Assembly (NCBI RefSeq): GCF_031143425.1
Contig: NC_090439.1
Span: forward strand, 352,154,027-352,218,026
DNA from: Pleurodeles waltl
Taxonomy: Eukaryota > Chordata > Amphibia > Caudata > Salamandridae
DNA: 64,000 nt
Direction of reading: 5' to 3'
Part shown: positions 46,650 through 59,145 of the stretch, piece by piece
Position numbering within the stretch: position 1 is the first letter of the stretch
Layout: each line of letters opens with the position of its first letter
Notes under the pieces: generated by a model
What the model saw: the letters and a program-made list of their open reading frames with translations, nothing else
Databases searched by the model: none
What the model was told of the DNA's origin: nothing
Position numbers and translations under genes: made by a program

Positions 46650-49326
46650 TGTAGGAAGTTGGCTCTGTATATACTATTTCAAAGTAAGAAATAGTGTGCA
46701 CAGAGTCCAAGGGTTCCCCTTAGAGGTAAATTAGTGGCAAAAAGAGATAATTCTAATGCTCTATTTTGTGGTAGTGTGGTCGAGCAGTAGGCTTATCAGA
46801 GGGTAGTGTTAAGCATTTGTTGTACACACACAGACAATAAATGAGGAACACACTCTCAAAGACTTATTCCAGGCCAATAGGTTTTTATATAGAAAAATAT
46901 AGTTTCTTAGTCTATTTTAAGAACCACAGATTCAAGATTTACAAGTACTACTTCAAATGAAAGTAATTTCACTCAGCTATTCTAGGAACTTTGAATAATC
47001 ACAATAGCATGTACAGTTTTGACAAAAATGAAACTAAGCTATTTTAAAGGTGGACACAGTTAAAAAATCAACAGTACCTGGGGGAGGTAAGTAATTGTTA
47101 AGTTGACAGGTACGTAAAACACTTACAGGGTTCAAAGTTGGGTCCAACGTAGCCCACTGTTAGGGGTTCAAGGCAACCCCAAAGTTACCACACCAGCAGC
47201 TCAGGGCCGGTCAGGTGCAGAGGTCAAAGAGGTGCCCAAAACACATAGGCTTCAATAGAGAACAGGGGTGCCCCGGTTCCAGTCTGCCAGCAGGTAAGTC
47301 CCCGCGTCCTCGGAGGGCAGACCAGGGGGGTTTTGTAGGGCACCGGGGGGATACAAGCAGGCACAGAAAGTACACCCTCAGCGGCACAGGGGCATCCAGG
47401 TGCAGAGTGCAAACAGGTGTCGGGTTTTGTATTGAAAGCAATGGGGAGACCCGGGGGTCTCGTCAATGATGCAGGCAGGCACAGGGGGGGCTCCTCGGGG
47501 TAGCCACCACCTGGGCTAGGCAGAGGGTCACCTGGGGGTCGCTCCTGCACTGGAGTTCGGTTCCTTCAGGTCCTGGGGGCTGCGGGTGCAGTGTTGGTTC
47601 CAGGCGTCGGGTTCCTTGTTACAGGCAGTCGCGGTCAGGGGGAGCCTCTGGATTTCCTCTGCAGGCGTCGCTGTGGGAGCTCAGGGGGGTCAACTCTGGC
47701 TACTCACAGGCTCGCAGTTGCCGGGGAGTCCTGCCTGTAGTGTTGGTTTTTCGCAGGTCGAGCCGGGGGCGTCGGGTGCAGAGTAGAAAGTCTCACACTT
47801 CTGGCAGGAAACGTGAAGTCCTTGAAGTTATTTCTTTGTTGCAACAAGTTGCAGATGGTTGAACAGAGCCACCGTTCACGGGTGTTTCTTGGTCTTTGGG
47901 TGCAGGGCAGTCCTCTGAGGCTTCAGAGGTCACTGGTACCTGTTGGATGCTTCGCTTTTTCAGTTTTCTTCGAAGTTGGGAGACAGGCCGGTAGGGCTGG
48001 GGCCAAAGCAGTTGTCGTCTCCGTCTTCACTGCAGGGCTTCAGGTCAGCAGTCCTTCTTCTTCTTTAGGTTGCAGGAATCTAGTTTCCTAGGTTCTGGGG
48101 GGCCCTAAATACTGAATTTAGGGATGTGTTTAGGTCTGGGAGGGCAGTAGCCAATGACTACTGTCCTTGAGGGTTGCTACACCCTCTTTGTGCCTCCTCC
48201 CTGTGGGGAGGGGGGCACATCCTAATCCTATTGGGGGAATCCTCCATCCACAAGATGGAGGATTTCTAAAAGTAAGAGTCACCTCAGCTCAGGGCACCTT
48301 AGGGGCTGTCCTGACTGGGGGGGTGACTCCTCCTTGTTTTTCTCATTATCTCCCCCAGCCTTGCCACCAAAAGTGGGGGCAGTGGCTGGAGGGGCAGGCA
48401 TCTTCACTAGCTGGGATGCCCTGGGGCACTGTAACACAAGGGGTGAACCTTTGAGGCTCACAGCCTGGTGTTACAGTTCCTGCAGGGGTAGGTGAGAAGC
48501 ACCTCCACCCAGTACAGGCTTTGTTCCTGGCCACAGAGTGACAAAAGCACTCTCCCCATGTGGCCAGCAACATCTCTGGTGTGTGGCAGGCTGGCAAAAA
48601 CTAGTCAGCCCACACTGGAAGTCGGGAATGTTTTCAGGGGGCATCTCTAAGATGCCCTCTGGGTGTATTTTACAATAAAGTGTACACTGGCATCAGTGTG
48701 CATTAATTGTGGTGAGAAGTTTGATACCAAACTTCCCAGTTTTCAGTGTAGCCATTATGGTGCTGTGGAGTTCATGTTTGACAGACTCCCAGACCATATA
48801 CTCTTATGGCTACCCTGCACTTACAATGTCTAAGGTTTTGCTTAGGCACTGTAGGGGCATAGTGCTCATGCACTTATGCCCTCACCTGTGGTATAGTGCA
48901 CCCTGCCTTAGGGCTGTAAGGCCTGCTAGAGGGGTGACTTACCTATGCCACAGGCAGTGTGAGGTTGGCATGGCACTCTCAGGGGACTGCCATGTCGACT
49001 TAGTCATTTTCTCCCCACTAGCACACACACGCTGTGAAGCAGTGTGCATGTGCTGAGTGAGGGGTCCCCGGGGTGGCATAAGACATGCTGCAGCCCTTAG
49101 AGACCTTCCCTGGCATCAGAGCCCTTGGTACCAGGGGTACCAGTTACAAGGGACTTACCTGAGTGCCAGGGTTGTGCCAATTGTGGAGACAAAGGTACAG
49201 TTTAGGGAAAGAACACTGGTGTTGGGGCCTGGTTAGCAGGGTCCCAGCACACTTTCAAATCATAACTTAGCATCAGCAAAGACCAAAGGTCAGGGGGTAA
49301 CCATACCAAGGAGGTATTTCCTTACA
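46650..49326 (+). mobile_element. Solo LTR, family B, with 5-bp target duplication
   Basis: 2677 bp from TGTAGGAAGTTGGCTCTG to GGAGGTATTTCCTTACA, bounded by CCAAG on both sides (46645-46649 and 49327-49331). The TG...CA ends, 5-bp duplication and lack of coding sequence identify a solo LTR, which forms by recombination between the two LTRs of a provirus. An AATAAA near 48672 could be its poly(A) signal. A fragment of its 3' end is at 39838-39969. It lies between the convergent Myb2 and transposase genes of H3. Confidence 0.85.
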
Positions 49327-49331
49327 CCAAG

Positions 49332-50075
49332 GTGCAGACAGAGGGCAGTACAAGAGTCCCTGATCACAGGCCCATCATTTTCCAATGACCATGCATCTGG
49401 TGGCATGACACAAACATATGTCAGTGTTGTCGCACAGGCACTGTGGCCTGCAATGATGAAACACATCTACAGCTACATACAGGTCATAGAAGAATAGTGT
49501 TTAGCCTATGTGAATGGTGAATGCCTTGCTGCAATTGATGAGAACAGCATGCCCACATGATCACACACATGATGCAATCGGCCTGACACAGCACACTAAA
49601 TAAGTCCAATGTGCACTTCTGACCATCCACCCAAACACTGTTCAAGACACCTTGGCACAGATCTCATCATTCCAAAATCTGTGACCTACAGTGGCTGGAC
49701 CAGTCCATGCCCATTCTGTATGTCAGACCTGCATCAGTTACCTGTCAAAGTCAAAACTCTGAAATGCCCACATGAGGATGTCATGGTGAAGGTACCCGTA
49801 CAAAGACAAACCAATAAGTATAGGCTTGAAAACATACTTATTACACAAATCACAGAGCAAGCGTGTGGAAAGGAAATTACATTGCAATGAGACTAACACA
49901 AACAAAGTAGTTACATCTAGGTGGGGATATGTCAAAGGCTAATTCTTCAAGCACTCTTTGGCTGAATATTGCAGAGTATCAACTCCCTAGTTTCTCCAAA
50001 GCACAATTCCACACATTCTCACAACTACAGTTCTTCGTACAGTCACTGTTGTTAAATCACATGACATACTTACAC
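49332..50075. other. Convergent intergenic part of H3
   Basis: Between the solo LTR and the transposase stop. No gene-like frame; the 93-codon plus frame at 49609 has no motif. Confidence 0.4.
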
Positions 50076-51110
50076 TCATGAAAAGTAGCTATTGATGAGA
50101 TCTTCCCGCAAGTCAGCTCCTTCCTCTCCACCACTGTCATCCTCACTTGACATTTCATAAGTCTCAGTCAGTGGCACTGCAGGCTTCTCCTCCTCTGGGA
50201 TGTATGGGATATTCCTCTGCAGGCCGATGTTGTGGAGCATGCTTTATGCCATAGTGATCTGACACACTTTCCCTGGTGAGTACTGGAGGGTTCCACAAGT
50301 TCAGTTAAGACAGCGGAATCTGGCATTCAGGAGTCCAAAAGCCCACTCCACTACGTGCTGTGTTCTTCTATGGGCCTCATAGAAGCGGACTTCCCCTGGC
50401 GTAGTTTGATTCCTTAGTGGTGACAGCAACCAAGGACGGTTCGGATATGCGGAGCCTACTGTAAAGGAATGGGACATATGTGCAACAATGAGTCACTCAC
50501 TTCATGATTGTAGCACCAGGCATTGCACACACATACAACCAGGACAGATGTGACTTACCATCCCACCAGGCCCTTTCTGGGTACAGTTGTGACATCAGCT
50601 GGGACATGGTGCTGTTCTGCATTATGAAGGAATCATTGGCTGAACCCGGAAAATGGGCACACACATGTGAAATGTAGAGATCCGCCAAACAGACAACTTG
50701 CACGTTGATGGAATGGAAGTTCTTTCTATTGCGGTACACTTGTTCATTAGCCTGCACTGGGACCAAGTGAACATGCATGCCATCTATGGCCTCTACCATA
50801 TGCGGGAGGAGTGCAAAACCATAAAAGTCAGCTTTCTCATGGGCTATTTCCTGATGATGGGGAAGCTGGATGTAGCTGTCCAGGTGCTTCAACGTTACTG
50901 ACAGAACATTCTTCAGCACCAGACTGAACATAGGTTGGGACATGCCAGCTGATAGGGCCACTGCTATGTTGGATGGGCCCTGTGACTAGGAAGCGCAATA
51001 CTGACATCACTGGTACAATGGGGGGTATGCTGGTTGGATAACTAAGAGCTGGCATCAGATCTGGCTCCAACAGATGACATAAGTCCACTATTATTTACCT
51101 TTTCAGATGG
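50076..51110 (-). pseudogene. PIF/Harbinger transposase of H3, decayed, with an intron
   Basis: The minus strand reads LEPDLMPALSYPTSIPP, SVLRFLVTGPIQ, MSQPMFSLVL and then AIDGMHVHLVPVQANEQVYR, with the first catalytic Asp kept. After ERAWWD comes a roughly 100-bp intron (GTAAGT at about 50559 to TTTACAG at about 50464). The next exon starts GSAYPNRPWLL, so the second catalytic Asp (GDSGYP in H2) is Gly. The Glu box VVEWAFGLLNARF is kept. In-frame stops follow RFRCLN and QITMA. The end NSYFS matches H2 QQYFQ. The enzyme is dead by at least three lesions. H2 has no intron at this site. Confidence 0.8.
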
Positions 51111-51836
51111 TAATGAAGGATAATGTGGCATTCTTCTATGGTCTGAAATTCTAGCAGTGGACTGTAGACAGGAGGTTGTCACATCCTCATTCTCCCTGGA
51201 TACCTATGTACAACAAGGCATGATTTCTAACATTAGTCATTGTGTCCACAGCAACGAACATGATGTCAATTATATCATGCGACAAAGCAGTTCTTAACAG
51301 ACTGACATGACAACCAGGACCCATCACAGCTGCATATAACACAAGGGTCACATGTGACCCCCATGGTTTTCCATAGAAGTGTCCACATCATGTATCTGTA
51401 CCAAACGCAAAGATGTGCAACACAATTGCCCCTCGAAATGTGACTGGATATCCCTACTGCCAAAATGACCATCAGCGGGGTTGGACTGTGACCCACTGTT
51501 AAATACCATCCGTGCCCTGCAACATGCTACAATGGTGTTTGAGTAGGTAGTAGGACCTACATGACAAGACAAGATAAGAAAGTTTGTGAGCTCAAAAAAA
51601 CATTTTCGGAGGCGTGACACACTTTCTAAAGCCCAATACAGCATTTCAGGCCACCAAAATGGCAACCTCCTGACCTACTCCTCTGGACCATAGGAACCGC
51701 CTGAAGTCGTCATGGCGGTTGCAACCGTAGCAGACACAGCCATAGGCTAACGTTGTTGCAGTGGGAGTCGCGGGTCAACGGCTGTGTCTACCAGCTGTGA
51801 CGACCACGTACAAGGCAGACATGATGGCCATGTTTT
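51111..51836. other. Transposase-side half of the H3 divergent promoter region
   Basis: Non-coding DNA upstream of the transposase, with GCGG/CCGCC motifs at 51690-51780 (CCGCCTGAAGTC and CATGGCGGTTGC) as in the H2 gap. It continues at 57373 after the LINE is removed. Confidence 0.5.
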
Positions 51837-51848
51837 GCAGATTTATTC
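51837..51848. repeat. LINE target-site duplication, left
   Basis: GCAGATTTATTC, exactly repeated at 57361-57372 on the far side of the LINE. Confidence 0.9.
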
Positions 51849-52172
51849 CTGTTTTATTTATTTATTATTACTTTATTTCGGTGAGTAAAAACAAACCATT
51901 AAAGTACAATACACAACAAAGAAAGAGAGGACTGCTAAAAACAGGGAGACACTTAAAAAAATAAGGTAAAAGTACAGTTAAAAGGGACAAGACAAGTTTT
52001 AAAAACAAACAAGGAATAAGCAGTCAGATAAACATCACTTAATATAATAAAAAGCAATACCCAAAAATGAGAATAATTCTATGAATCAGCACTAGTTAAA
52101 AATATAATACACCAATATCTGTATACTGTGGAGCAATCACACATCCAATTTGATAAATATAAATAGATAAAT

Positions 52173-55100
52173 CTAAAAATTAATTCCCCACTCTTGCTCC
52201 TTGAAATTGCTGATCTCAGATGTCAAATAATGCAAGAATTTTACCCTTTTTTCCCCCATTAAAAAACTGTCTGGGTGGGTGATTTTCGCTTTCAAATTCT
52301 CACAACATAAAATAAGGGAACAGTTCCGTAGGTCTATGAGTAATCCATAAGGAACCAAATCAAGTTCCATGTCCTGTACAAGAAAAAGCAAGCTACAATA
52401 ATACATCAAAGACAAATAAATATACATAGATAAAACTAAACAGTAACTACACCATTTTGTCCCTAAACTTGCTAATCTCAACCTCCAGATAGACTCGAGA
52501 AAACTTGCCACTGGTAGAGCTATCTGGACAGACGGGTCGCATTTTAAAATTCTCTCAGCATGGAGACAGGATCTAACTCCTAATTGTTTGAAGAGTGGGA
52601 TGAGCCAAAGTGCTCTTTGTTTGTGATATGCTTGACAGTGGAAGAAAACGTGTGAAACAGTTTCTTCACTTTTGCAACCCATCGGGCAACCTTTAGATCT
52701 ATTAGTTGAGCTGGACCATTTGTACGTAAGGCAGCACAGAGGGAGAGAGCCAATCCTAAACCTAATAAAAAGGGCACGAGCAAATGGAGATAACTTTGCA
52801 TCCAAAAAGGGCTCAAATTCGTAATGGCATTTAACAAGTAAAAAATTGTCTGACATAGACAATGGAATAGAACCAGCAAATTGCCCAACCTGAACTTTAT
52901 GCCAATAAGCATCCTTTAACAGCTGTGCAGCATTTTTAGGAATAGAAATAGGATCATGCCAATAGGAACCTAACCCCAGACGGGAAAAAGATTGTTCAAC
53001 AAAAACACACCATTTAGATTTAATACTACTGTAGAATCACGGCCCACCACATTTAGGAGGCCACACCGAAAAGGGGTTAGGGCATCAGTTGTCCACAGCC
53101 GAATCCAAAACAGCAGGGGCCTTAGGGCAGCAATCTGTGAGATTGAAAAGAGATTTAGGTCCAGGTGAATGGGCAAGGATGGGGTACTCGTTGGAACCTT
53201 TAGTATCATTTTTAAAAACTGGTTTTCCGCCCTAGCCAGATTCGCCAGATTACAATGGCCCCAAAGTTCGGCTCCATATAAGGCGGCCCCCCTAGCTTGA
53301 GCCTTGTATATTTCCAGTGCAGGAGACATTGCAAATTTCGGGGAACTAGAGGCAAATCTGACAATTCCACCCGCCCTCTGCTTCAGGCATAATAAAGATT
53401 TATGGCGCTGGGCATGCCAAAGATGTGAATCTTCCACTTTGATACCTAGATAATCAAGGTACCCACCCTTTCCAAAGGGACATCATCTAAATATACAGGC
53501 CTCTTCATTTTTTTTCTAATGTCTCCAAAAACCATATATTTTGTTTTTGCCGAATTAATTGATAGCCCATGGTCAGTGCAAAACTCCAGGAATCTGGAGA
53601 GCAGCTTAGAAAGGCCCATAGCAGTACGTGATAGCAATAGAGTATCATCTGCAAACAGAAGACAGGGGATCTTCTGCCCGCCCAGGCTAGGGGCATCACT
53701 TTGACAGTCTAAAAGATATGGCAAACAGGCATTAATAAACAAGAGAAATAAGGTGGGCGCCAAGACACAGCCTTGCCTCACGCCCCGTGCAGTTGAGAAA
53801 GCAGGGGTCAGATCGCCAATGTTACCCCAACGGACTTTAGCACAATTATCAGAGTAAAGATCCTTGATAATATTGATCATGGAACCCGGAACACCGGTGG
53901 TACTAAGGACCTCCCAAAGCTTGGCACGCGGGACCAGGTCAAACGCAGACTTCAAGTCGACAAAGGCCACAAATAAGTGGCCTTTATCTGCATCTACGGA
54001 CTTCCACTTGATGGTGGTAAATCGGAAGATCTGATCGATAGTGCTGATCTTGTCCCTAAATCCTGCCTGGAGATGGCTTAAGACCTGATTTTTCATTATC
54101 CATTGTTTTAATCTAGTTAGCAACTGGTACGAAAAGATTTTCTGCAAGTTGTCTAATAGACTGATAGGCCTATAATTCCCAGGGGAGCTCTTGTCTCCTT
54201 TTTTATGAACAGGGACAATAATCGCCATCTTCCACGAGAGCGGATAGGATTGAGATGCCATGGCAGTGTTTGATACCCTGTTTATATAACGGGTCCACAC
54301 AGATAGGTCTGATTTGTACAAATCCGAAGGAATACCATCTTGGCCAGGGGCCCTACCAGATCTTTGAGCACAAATTGCCATCTCTGTTTCTTTTAGGGTG
54401 AAGGGCGGCATTTCAGGCTGGCACAGTGCGTAATCTATGGGAGTATCATAAAGCTCCATTCGGAAGCCATACAGTTCACGAAAATAAGTGAGCCAGGTTC
54501 CTGGGTCGATATGACATTCAGTAGTGGGTGACAGGCCTGGGTCGCTACGCGCAACCAAAGTCCAAAAGAGCTTGGCGTCGCGAGAGCTAGCAGCCTCCGC
54601 CAGACGCTCCCATAAATGCTCCTCATATTTGAGTTTTGATAGAGTGAGAGTAGACACATAGTTCTTTCTCGCATGTATAATGTCGTCCCGATTCTTTGCC
54701 TTTAAGGCTTCAGATAGAAGATGCTTGGCCACCCAGCACTCTTTGTCAAACCATTTGCACCTAGGAGCAGAAGATTTTGTTTGGGATTTGGAAGGTTTAG
54801 TGAAAAGCTCCTTAAGTTCCGCAAAAAAACCCACATGGGCGGACAAAATTTCTGAAGGAGATAATGCAATGGAGTCCTCAAAAAGTTGGTGACGGGTCAT
54901 CAAAATGCCAAGCTTGTGGTTCAGTAAGTCAGATTTAAAAAATGAGGGCCACTTTATCGCAAGCTTATTGGAGGAAAGTTTTGACAGAACACTTCGGCCA
55001 ACCAAACCAGCGGGTAGATCAAACAGAGCTATGTTATATGCAATTTGCAGGGGGGCATGGTCACTAGTGCGGGGAAGACCCACCTCTACATTAGTTATGA

Positions 55101-56405
55101 GGTGCCAAACTCGTAAATCCAAGATGACATAATCCAAGCAACTACTATAATAACCTCTGAAAAAAGTGGGCCTAGCAGGGTTATCATTAGGAAATCGGCC
55201 ATTTCCAAAACGGAGGCCGTAGGTAAGTGCAAGGTCTATTATCTGAGACACCCTAGGGGAAGGAGTGAGTGGCGTAGGATGAAATTGGAGTGGGGGAATG
55301 TTCCACACTACGTCCTCATCCTGAGTGGACTCAGCAAAAGCAGAGCCAAGCTCAATTTGGGCGTTAAGATCACCAGCAATAATGACTCGATATTTAGAAT
55401 GGAATTCAGAGAGAACATTATGCAAGCGATAAATGGTATCAGACTGTTGATTAAGGGAGCCTGGACGATTATAGATATTAATACACAGCACAGGGGTACT
55501 AGACCTAGGCTGTATTACTATGGCTAAAATATCACTAGAATCAACAGCAATTTCCTTGACCCTAACCATCTCAGACATCTTGACCCAGATACATAGACCC
55601 CCAACCGCCCTTCCCCTGGGAGATTGAGTTGCCTTTTTTATGAAAGAACGATAACCTTGCCTGTACATACCACCCATCGCCCAAGTTTCCTGGAACATGC
55701 AGATAGAGTAAGATTCCACAAAAGCCCCCCACTCCGGATCAAGCAGTTTACTCTTAATACCCGCCACATTCCAGGACAGCAAGTACCCTTCAGAAGTTGG
55801 AGTGTTGCAAGTGAGCGTACCAAGATCAGTATCCGTAATTAGTTTAGAATTAACTATCAAATCAAATCAAATCATTAACATTTATAAAGCGCGCTACTCA
55901 CCCGTGCGGGTCTCAAGGCGCTAGGGGGGAAAGGGGGGGTTATCGCTGCTCGAACAGCCAAGTCTTTAGGAGTCTCCGGAAAGCGGAGTGGTCCTGGGTG
56001 GTCCTGAGGCTGGTGGGGAGGGAGTTCCAGGTCTTGGCCGCCAGGAAGGAGAAAGATCTCCCACCCGCCGTGGAGCGGCGGGTGCGAGGGACGGCAGCAA
56101 GTGCGAGGCCAGCGGAGCGGAGGGGGCGGGTGGGGACGTAGAAGCTGAGGCGTCTGTTGAGGTATTCCGGTCCCTTGTTGTGGAGGGCTTTGTGTGCGTG
56201 GGTGAGAAGACGGAAGGTGATCCTTTTGCTGACTGGGAGCCAATGTAGGTGTCTCAGGTGTGCGGAGATGTGGCTGTTGCGGGGTACGTCGAGGTACTAT
56301 AGGAGTACAGAAAGAAGCACTTGTGCTGGGGCCACCTGGGCTGATTACAGGTCTTTGGGACAGTACAAGTGAACCACAGGGTATGCAATAGTTAGGGAAG
56401 AGTAG
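52173..56405 (-). CDS. LINE ORF2: endonuclease, reverse transcriptase, CCHC (two frameshifts)
   Basis: Nicks target DNA and copies the LINE RNA. The frame opens directly after the ORF1 stop, is interrupted by the nested fragment, and from 55852 runs open to 53446. Endonuclease: LLSWNVAGIKSK, QETWAMGG, GDLNAQI, RTSDHAPL (catalytic SDH present). Reverse transcriptase: IIVPVHKKGDKSSPGNYRPI, FVDLKSAFD, GVRQGCVLAPTLF and the catalytic LLFADDTLLLS (about 53640). After 1-nt shifts near 53450 and 53010 the C-terminal part continues to 52173, with a CCHC knuckle in GCPMGCKSEETVSHVFFHC. No RNase H seen. Apart from the nested insertion and two frameshifts it is intact, so the copy is fairly young. No Met lies between the ORF1 stop and the first endonuclease motif. 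Confidence 0.85.
55858..56295 (-). mobile_element. Nested L2/CR1-like LINE 3' fragment with ACTAT duplication
   Basis: 438 bp flanked by ACTAT (55853-55857 and 56296-56300). On the minus strand it encodes only the last residues of an RT protein (KTWNSLPTSLRTTQDHS, then LLKTWLFEQR and a stop) and ends in three TGATT(T)-type units (GATTTGATTTGATTTG), a tail typical of L2-like LINEs. A 5'-truncated insertion into the start of the host LINE ORF2. Confidence 0.85.
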
Positions 56406-57346
56406 TCAGTCCACATCAGATGTATCCCCTGTAGTAGCGGGATCATGAGTACCACTGTGTTTAGGATTGTGAACCAAAGCAGCCCCATCAACAGGGAAAG
56501 GCAACAAGCCAGACTTAGGAGCAGGAACTGGAACACTGCAGGGGCTTCCCTTAGGCCTAAAAGGATGTGCGGGCAAGATCTTGTGGCCAGTAACAGGCAA
56601 GCGTTCGCGGAAATGTATATCAAAATCAGTTCTTAACGTATTGCGGGCTTCCATCTGTAAAAGTCCCCTAACTAATTTGGGGTTAATGAGGTTAATTTTG
56701 ATGGTATCACGGCCACCGGGACAACCACGTACTCGAGAAGCAAAAACAATGTCAGAATGAATAATAGAAGCACAGCCCCTGGTATGACGAATCCAATATG
56801 CCACCTTGTTGACAAGGGAGGAGGTATCTTCTCTACTATGGGATGTAAGAGAAGGAACATTGCACAAATAAATACAATTTGAATTAGCCACATGAGTAGA
56901 AGGGGCCACAACTTGGCCAAAGTCAAAAGAGGAGTGTGCTGAACGTACTGCTGAAGTTGCCGGCTGGATCCTATGGCCTGGGTTATTAGAGGGGCCCTTA
57001 TTGTGGTCCTCACTTGTTGAAGAAATAGCAGGCAGTCAACCGGGCCCAAAGGACAAGAAGATTGAACCGGCACAGGAATCAAAGTACGGTGAGGAGGTAA
57101 ATAATTTTTTTTTAAGAGATTGAGAACCTCAAACAATATGCCCTTTAGCTCCCCGACTTCACGTTTTAGGCTAGAGACTATTGTTAGTACGTCTTCTCCT
57201 GGAGGGTCACAGGGAGTGACAACGTTTGAAGATATCGAAAGTTGGTTAGCACCCACCGAGTCAGCCTGGTCTAGCGTAGAGAACCGATTAGCGCATGGGA
57301 TGCCACTGAGAATGAGATCGTAAGAGGTGGCATCAAAGTTGTCCAT
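56406..57346 (-). CDS. LINE ORF1 (one frameshift)
   Basis: An RNA-binding/chaperone protein is the usual product of LINE ORF1. The start ATG is at 57346 (MDNFDATSYDLILSG). A helical stretch (VSSLKREVGELKGILFEVLN) may be a coiled coil. A frameshift lies between about 57040 and 57010. The C-terminal half reads VAYWIRHTRGCASIIHSDIV, TIKINLINPKLVRGLLQ and DIHFRERLPVTG, and ends DTSDVD with stop TGA (56406-56408). I recognise no zinc knuckle. The stop is followed by CTA and an open frame into ORF2. Confidence 0.7.
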
Positions 57347-57360
57347 TAAACCTGGGGGAG

Positions 57361-57372
57361 GCAGATTTATTC
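57361..57372. repeat. LINE target-site duplication, right
   Basis: GCAGATTTATTC, identical to 51837-51848. The original Harbinger sequence continues with ACTTTACTATTG. Confidence 0.9.
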
Positions 57373-57559
57373 ACTTTACTATTGACACTGCTGCCAGCAA
57401 AACCTCCACTACCTGTGCTGCTGTGTACCGCCTCTGGCAGCAATTATGCCAAGTCCAGCAGGTGATTGAGCCCCTACCTTCTCTCCAGAGGAGCTGAAGA
57501 GGCTAGTGGATGAAGTCCTACCCCTTTATGAGTAGCTCCAGGGTGCACCAGAGGAGCAG

Positions 57560-59145
57560 GTAAGTATCTCATGAGCACTATTTTGTCTGTACTTCACCAT
57601 ACTTTCCCTCCTCACAGGATACCATGTGTGCCAGGTTGACTACTCACATGCCTGTTGTTGAAGTCTGTGTGGCATCAATGGGATGTACAATGTGCAGGTA
57701 TTGGTGGCCATGGCTATGTGTAAAGGTCAGTCACATTGTGTTGTGTGAGGCTTTTGGGGTTCTAAATCCTCCTTGTGTTGGTTCCACATAACAAGGTGAG
57801 GATACATTGCTGCCATCCATTGACATCTCTTCTCTCATGGTGGTCCTAAATGTCAAACAAGGTTTGTGCATGACAGCATGATCTAAGTATGCATGTTGTA
57901 TGAGTCAGTTGAGAATAATATGACAATGTGCATGGCGCCACTGAGATTTTTCAACACATCTGCCTTTGCTTAACTGTTGGTTGGAAAGCATATCATGAAT
58001 CACTCTGTCCTTCAGGTTGCCACGCACACCACATGCCAAATTGTGGTTGGCTACAGTATGTACTGTCATGCATTGAAGTGATGTGAATGGAGTGTCATGT
58101 AGGTTCTGTCAGCTCAGCCTGCAGAGACCAGGGTCTGTCACATGTATCTTCCAATATGGGTCCTAGTCTATACTGGGGTAGAGTCCATGTGGCTATGCAA
58201 ATGTGGCACTGTGCCCACTTCCTCTACCCCAGCAGATCCTGTAATGTGGCCAATAAGAGGCTTTGGTGGCAAATTCTACCCAGAATTCCTCTTTCCCTTG
58301 ATTAGATTAGGAATAGGTACAGAGTTAAATCATTAATCTAAGCCATGTGTGCACTTAGCATCATTGTCAATGTGTGTCTTTGACTCATGACAGGTTCCTT
58401 ACTTACATAGCCTTGTTGTCACCTTCACACAGGTCATATTTGTCGTGTACAGGCTTATTGCACAAATGAAAGTCCCACAGTGGCGACAGTGTGTTGATTC
58501 CTGGGAGGCCATGAGATTATGACTCAGTATCTTGGTCACATAGCAGAACCTGTACAAAGCATGCCTTTGTTTGTTGTATGCCATCTCCGTAAGAAGGACG
58601 CATATGTCCAAAGGACTGTTGTATGGTACAGGAACATAGCACAGCATTTGTGATGGCATATGTCCACTCATGGACAGAGAAGACACTTTCTGTACCCACC
58701 ATGCCAGTCTTTTCATCGTTACTCATGTGTAATGTTTGAGCTTGTCCTCTGGTTTTCCTGTAGGGACTGTATGCAGTGAGTCATTCTCACAGAGTGTGAA
58801 TGTGTTGGTCCATTCATGCCTAAGGAGTTTACCCTTCAGAAAACAGATAGGTAGGTAGTGTTTAATTGTGGCTCAAATCACAGTCAGGTTGCTAGAGCAT
58901 GGACTACATGATGTCGGTAAGCTTGCTTAGACATTGCAGGGCCTGAGCAGGGTAGTGGGGTAGTCTGCAGATGGAAAAATATATGTAGTCATCTCCTTGT
59001 ACTTATTGGCATGTGTGTGTCATACTTGGGGAGTACTGACAAAAAAGAAAGTCCTAGCTTGATGTTACTGACATGTATGTGACTCCGCCATTTGTGGTGA
59101 AACTTGTGATCATGATCTCTTGATTTGTCTTTTGCTTCCATGCAG
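57560..59145. other. Myb1 intron 1 of H3
   Basis: T/G-rich DNA with weak GTGT-type simple sequence. No nested element could be delimited. Confidence 0.4.

Larger units (their letters stand above)
51849..57360 (-). mobile_element. Near-complete APE-type LINE with 12-bp target duplication
   Basis: 5512 bp on the minus strand: ORF1 at the right, ORF2 to its left, and a 3' end at 51849 in an A/T-rich tail (AATAAATAAATAAAACAG on the sense strand). The 5' end is only 14 nt before the ORF1 ATG, so the 5' UTR is short or truncated. It landed between the divergent transposase and Myb1 genes of H3. A smaller LINE fragment (55858-56295) is nested near the start of ORF2. ORF2 style (APE endonuclease, RT with FADD, C-terminal CCHC) suggests the I/Jockey-CR1 range of clades; I cannot fix the clade. 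Confidence 0.9.

Noticed and set aside
53519..55842. Short plus-strand frames in the LINE
   Set aside because: They are antisense to the continuous 804-codon ORF2 frame.
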